DNA from: Paramacrobiotus metropolitanus
Taxonomy: Eukaryota; Tardigrada; Eutardigrada; Parachela; Macrobiotidae
DNA: 64,000 nucleotides
Assembly (NCBI RefSeq): GCF_019649055.1
Contig: NW_026570270.1
Location: 496,001 to 560,000, forward strand
Reading direction: 5' to 3'
Shown here: positions 59,201 through 64,000 of the stretch, one piece after another
Position numbering within the stretch: position 1 is the first letter of the stretch
How the letters are laid out: the number at the start of each line of letters is the position of its first letter
Notes under the pieces: generated by a model
The model's input: only the letters and a program-made list of their open reading frames with translations
What the model was told of the DNA's origin: nothing
Database searches by the model: none
Position numbers and translations under genes: made by a program

Positions 59201-59747
59201 AGCCTTTAGTCCCGCCCCATCGCGTTAGACCAATTACTCCATTGGTCTTGGACAACTGGTCAATTTTGCAGGCCATTCCGCCATTACGAAGAGTCTGACA
59301 TCTTTCTCTGTTGGCTGGTGTACGGCCAGTGCAGCGCACCATGGTGCATAAGTTATGATTCATAGAGACAAGAACGGGTATGTTGAAAAACGGAGCTGTG
59401 CAGCGCGGTATCTTGAATACGTACGGTATAGTTCTTTTGACCATTCGGAGCGAAAATAAGCTCCGGATCGTGATAACACACGTTACCAGTCGTTTCTACT
59501 GCGCATAACGCACAAAAAACCTACATAGGCGTTGGAAGAAACCCGAATGTCTGAATCTCAGCATTGTACTTTTTATGAGTTACGTCAGTGAACTGGGCGT
59601 GCGCGAAACACACTCTATGTATGCATCTATTCCCCTTACAATTTAACAAGGGCATCCCTCCGCAGCATTATGTACCAACCAACCAGTAACGTCGGAATTA
59701 ACAAACTGAACGCCCCACTACGAAATACAGACATAAAAGCACTTCAG

Positions 59748-59952
59748 TGACTTCACCGATCAGTTTCCGCTTCCGAAGCTACATTTTTGGTAGGCGCGGA
59801 GGTTGCGGACTTGCCGTCACTTGCGGCCGATTTCTGTGGTACCTTTAATTGATTTGTACGTTTTTCGATACGGAATACAGTCAGATTTTCTCCCTTTTTG
59901 AGTACGTAGGCATTATGCTTTTGGACGTATAGGGTAGGTGATGTGCCGTAAT
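59748..59952 (-). other. Coding-like open stretch without ATG
   Basis: Minus frame of about 66 codons ending at TGA near 59748, containing TLYVQKHNAYVLKKGENL, TVFRIEKRTNQLKVPQ and a Lys/Ser/Ala-rich end. It has no start codon, so it could be a last exon or a retroelement fragment downstream of the integrase relic at 60322. Not recognised. Confidence 0.3.
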
Positions 59953-60321
59953 TTTTTTATATTCCGTCAACCAGAATAAAACACATGATTAATAAGAAAA
60001 TTTATAATTCACTCAGTTATTATCATAGTTCTCTGATTAATAATTTGATTGTGTTATATTTGTGTATCATAATGAATGCTGAATGGCACCAGCTTCCTGT
60101 GAGTAAGTGATTGTCGGTTAAATAAAATTAATTAGTTAATTATTGATTTATGCTGAACGGCTAAGCTATATTTCCATAAATTCGTGCGTTTTTTTTCGTG
60201 CTGCCATTGGATAATGTCTTTCACTTCCCGGTAATTTTCTTAGATTATTGCGTATTTATGGACCCGGATGTAGCCAATTTTTCTGCCAGTTTCCTGATGC
60301 ATTTGCACTGTTTCGCACAAT

Positions 60322-60510
60322 TTATTTTTCGATACGGGTGCTTGCCATGTTTGTCCAGTAATATTTAAGGTAAAGAGCTTCGAAGCATCGTGCAATTCCT
60401 GGATGCCCAAGGTCGTCGTGATTAGCCCATAAAAGAGTTTTTTCTCTTCTTCGCATTATAGCCTTAGCCATTGTACTTTGGTAAAGTTTTCTTCCTCTTC
60501 GCATGGCCAT
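60322..60510 (-). pseudogene. Integrase zinc-binding (H2C2) relic
   Basis: Minus-strand frame with LLWANHDDLGHPGIARCFEA then LYLKYYWTNM. This matches the H-x-GH-G..T...Y.W..M signature of the H2C2 domain in retroelement and Polinton-type integrases. It ends at a stop where the second Cys pair would follow, and no catalytic core was found. Confidence 0.6.
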
Positions 60511-60677
60511 TACAGGATGCGCGCGTTATGTGCTCTGTAAAATTTTTCAGTCGAAAATCTGATCCATTGTGGTTGCGTTGGCTTTATTAAATTCGTTACT
60601 CAATTAATTTTAAATGTAGACGGAGTATTAATTTTATCAGTTTTACAAGCATTGATAATTTTATTTGGTTTTTGCAG

Positions 60678-60782
60678 ATTGTTGAAGTCCAAGAAGACGA
60701 GCAAATTCTTCACTACGACATCGTTTCCTTGTACCCATTCGTCAACAAGAAAGCTAAATACATAAGTGCCAACTTATACTGA
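60678..60782 (+). pseudogene. Family-B DNA polymerase fragment (Polinton/Maverick type)
   Basis: Thirty-five codons to a TGA include YDIVSLYPFVNKKAKY. This is the motif A region (D-x-x-SLYP..NK) of protein-primed family-B polymerases such as those of Polinton/Maverick elements. Only this fragment remains. It is 168 bp from the integrase fragment on the other strand; Polintons encode both, but common origin is inference. Confidence 0.6.
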
Positions 60783-60859
60783 GCCACAATTCAGTGGGGT
60801 TCGTCATCGTGCATTTTTATACGAATTCCTTTGAAAATTAATTGTGGAAGCTTAGCAAA

Positions 60860-63800
60860 ATGGAATCTGCAGGAGGTATGTAATTTTTAAATGATAAATT
60901 AAACCGCGGAAATATACACGAAATTGACACCAGAATAAAAAATCGCAGCTGTAAGAATTTATTTTCGGTGGACGGTAACTATACGTCTATACCTGTTTAG
61001 ATACGACAGCCATTACATAAGCTGATTTTATACCCAAATGGACGCGGGTCTTTGATCTTGTTTATCTCGCCGCCGCGTTCGTTTAAGGCCTCCTTATCCT
61101 GGCGATCCGATAATCGCTGTTTTGTTGCAGGTAACAGCGCGGCGCTCTCTGATCCGCTGATGGAACCGTGCCAACCAGACAGCGAAATCCTGCTGGCTCT
61201 TGTTTACCAGCACGCCTTAACGTAGGTTTCCATTTTTGCAGCTGATCTGTGCTATTTTTCCCTGGCTTTTAATCGCTTGACTGATTATATTCTAGAAATT
61301 TGGCGGGACAGGGTAAATTCAGTCCGGAGATGATGGAGAAACTGCAGACGGTACGCCAGAGGTTTTTGACTTTCTTGTGCGTGGTAATTAGTGCGCATGT
61401 CGCTGGCGCTCAGCTGACGAGGCACGCGCGTAATGACGGCTATACGGAGAACGGCAGAAGTGCGCATGTGAAATTGTACCAGCAGATAGAGTATCCCCGT
61501 ACTTTGTTATGCAGTCGCGTACTGTACTGTACTGCCAAATGCCAATGCACGCAGCGTTGTGAATTGCAGAGAGCTGTTTCCATTTCCAGGTGCAGACGCG
61601 TAAAAACTTGATGCTGGCAGTGGATCCGCACGATATTAACATCGCCGATGTCAAAGGATTTGTTCTGAATGAGTTTAAAATGACGAACCACTTGGTCGAG
61701 GTTCGTGCAGTGAGGAAAACTTTTTTCGAAAGATTGTGCTTTTTCTGAAGATCAGAGATCATTTCGCTGAGTTATTTCGATTAAAGATGGTTTCGCAAAG
61801 TGTGCTGTGCAAGTAGTTTCCTTCGTGTGGCATTTCTGTTCGGATTTCGCCATTTTTTTATCCCATGGAGCCATTGGAATGCTTTGCAGATGGTGGTGAT
61901 TTTGGGGAAAAACGTCGTTCCGGACTCTGACTTCATATCCGAGCTGATCGCTCGTGGCGATTTAGAAAAGGTACGGATTTCCTGGCTGCACATTGATAAC
62001 AAATCATCCTTCTTTGCAGTTTTTGTTAAAATCTTTCAAAATCGGTACGATAAGCGGGGTTTTCCCAAATTTTTGTTTTTTGAAATTATATTTCTACCCG
62101 AAAATATTACCGCGAGTTACCGTGGGTAGTTTTCTCAGCAAATAGGAAACACCGTAGAGGCACATTCGCACAGCAAGTCGAGCAGGAACCCATTTATCCC
62201 AAAAGTTTGCTCCTTTTCGGATTTGCCTTCTTTATGCGCTTCGTTCACGACTCTGACTTGCAAAGAATAATGGAAAATTTAATTTAATAAAAACTGGATC
62301 ATAAATTGATTTAACACGATTGTTTATCAAATTAATATTAGGGCTTGGTAGTAATTCTGTTGCTGTTTTAATTTTCTATGCGTTATGGATAAAATATGAT
62401 AAATAAAAATAAATATGGAAAATGAAAATTGATGTTTTTAATAAAAACTGAATTTTTCCGTACCTGTATCTTTATTTTCTGGTATCATTGTCAGTATTTT
62501 TTTGCATTATGTTTTAATTCCGTTGGTTGCAGGTAGGCACCACGTACAACCTCGAGTACATCTTTCTGCCAGCCCAAGTGGCCTCGCCCACCGTCGTCGA
62601 CCAGCAGAACTTTCTCGACGGCCTGCTCAAGCAATCAGATCCCGAGGGCGGCCACCCGCTGCACCCCATCAGTCCGGCGCCGTCCTCGGCCAATTCCACC
62701 CTGTCGGCCAGTCCCAGCACGTCCCGCCGGGACCGCACCCCGGACCCGGAGATGCTCCTGCCGCTCGCCCGCACCGTCACCGTGGATCTGCAGAGTCCGG
62801 AGCGCAGTGGCAGTGCGGCCAGCACCTCGGACGGGAGTCTGGTGGGCAGTGAGGCGGCGGCCCCGCGGGCGGCCTCACGTAAACGACAGCGTGCAGTGAA
62901 AAGTGCCGCCAGTGCGGAGACTCCGCTGGTCTCCATTATCAAGCCACCGGCGGGGGTGCCGGCGGAACCACCGGAGCCCAAGCGGATGCAGGTGTGGATG
63001 CCCAATAATAATGTGGCGGCCGCGGCGCGCAGTGTCTCCGGAGGCAGTGTCACGGAGCTTCGCGGGACGGTGGCTCCGGCGCAGGTGTTCGATAGCGGAT
63101 TCGGACCGGTGGTTAACGGTAAGAACGACATCTCCAGATGAATTTTGGATTGTTTTGGGCTTACTTGTGGGCGCTTCCTTACTGATTTATTTGATGAATA
63201 GGTGTTCCGGGAATTTTTAAATATTTTTTCGCATTATTATTTATTGCTCGGGTTTCTTGACTTTTGAGGCTGCTTTTTATTGTTTTTCTCTTTGGGATTG
63301 TGTGTAATGAATTTTTGTTTACATTCCGATGTAACACGATGTTTTAACTTTTTTATATTTTTTGGTTTCATTTTTGGTGGCGAATTTGTAAACGCCTCGT
63401 TGCTCAAACTTATTAGTCAAAAGTTTTTATTTATAAGAATTTATGCTTGATTATTTTAATGCGGGCATTGCTTGTTGAAGTTATCTTTTCTTCTTCCTTT
63501 TTTGGTTTAAATTTTGGTGGCTGATTTCAGAAACACCTCATTTCTTACTCCTTAAGCTACAAATGTATAAGAAGAATTTATGGCAGTTATTTGTTCATCA
63601 GAATGACTGAATTCATTTTTCTGTTTCGAGTACAGTATTAGTGGCTGCCGAGTGCAGTGGTTAGTTTTTGCATTGCTTTTAGTGTATAATTTGTATTTAT
63701 CTCTTTATGGCAGTGCTATTTTTCAAATCTTTTTTCATTTGAAGTCTGAGGTTGTTTCTCTAATTTTCCCCCCTTTTTCTCCAATTAGCTTCCATTATGA

Positions 63801-64000
63801 ACATCCCGGTGCCCACCGGTCTGCCGGCCTTGAAGCCGAAACGCGTCAGTCCGCGGCGTGTACAGTCCGTCCCGGCGCAGCAGATGGCCACGGCCCCGGA
63901 TCCCGGTCGGCGTTGGACCATCACATCGCGCCAGCTGGCCCTCATGTCGCAGCTGGTGCAGGGCCACCGCAAAGTCACCATCACCTTCGAGGACGAGCAC
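60860..64000 (+). CDS. Ubiquitin-like-domain protein, first seven exons (3' end off window)
   Basis: Exons 60860-60875, 61131-61221, 61296-61350, 61590-61700, 61890-61970, 62533-63118 and 63789 to beyond 64000, all GT-AG with matching phases. After an acidic start (MESAGG, SEILLALVYQHAL), exons 4-6 read RKNLMLAVDPHDINIADVKG, VVILGKNVVPDSDFISELI and YNLEYIFLPA. This follows the ubiquitin pattern (L.V.P.DTI..VK, LIF.GK.L.D...L, L..VF). The region after it is Ser/Pro/Ala-rich with a basic SRKRQR stretch (likely nuclear signal); exon 7 has LKPKRVSPRRV and RQLALMSQLVQG. It may be a midnolin/stuxnet-like Ubl protein, but this is weak; the family is not firmly recognised. Confidence 0.75.

Overview
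This is nuclear DNA from an animal. Coding regions are split by GT-AG introns, and the families are animal ones: trypsin-like S1 proteases with signal and pro-peptides, zeta-class glutathione transferases, a rhodopsin-class GPCR, a TLDc domain and a ubiquitin-like domain. Genes are sparse in AT-rich, transposon-rich sequence. My best guess is an ecdysozoan invertebrate, possibly a tardigrade; nothing in the window proves the phylum.

Layout. 1-3.2 kb: a small MITE and T-rich minisatellites. 3.2-5.7 kb and 20.5-22.5 kb: two complete five-exon trypsin-like protease genes on the minus strand, with identical exon boundaries and a shared promoter. Between them lie a reverse-transcriptase relic split by a 1037-bp inverted-repeat transposon, two damaged paralogues of a small secreted-protein gene (8.2-8.9 kb plus, 17.8-18.6 kb minus), two tandem arrays (11.6-12.3 and 13.0-14.1 kb), GC hairpins and a gag relic. 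24.9-27.0 kb: a head-to-head pair of intronless maleylacetoacetate-isomerase-like GSTs, one with a one-base frameshift near its end. 31.5-33.3 kb: a two-exon gene for a secreted protein built from NxSHAxNxSHA repeats, with 23 N-glycosylation sequons in 387 residues; this is the most unusual protein here. 34.7-38.5 kb: a four-exon GPCR. 39.8-41.1 kb: the TLDc-encoding 3' end of a gene. 41.3-42.4 kb: a 0.5-kb tandem duplication.

42.9-60.8 kb is transposon territory: two non-autonomous hAT elements with perfect 8-bp target duplications, two other inverted-repeat elements, three more relics of the same reverse-transcriptase family, an integrase zinc-binding fragment and a family-B DNA polymerase fragment of Polinton/Maverick type. 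60.9-64.0 kb: the first seven exons of a gene with an N-terminal ubiquitin-like domain and a Ser/Pro/Ala-rich tail, running off the window.

The genes do not form a pathway. The common theme is local duplication followed by divergence (proteases, GSTs, small secreted proteins, the 0.5-kb repeat) together with repeated transposon insertion. Exon boundaries were assigned by eye from splice consensus, reading phase and comparison between paralogues; no database or alignment program was used.
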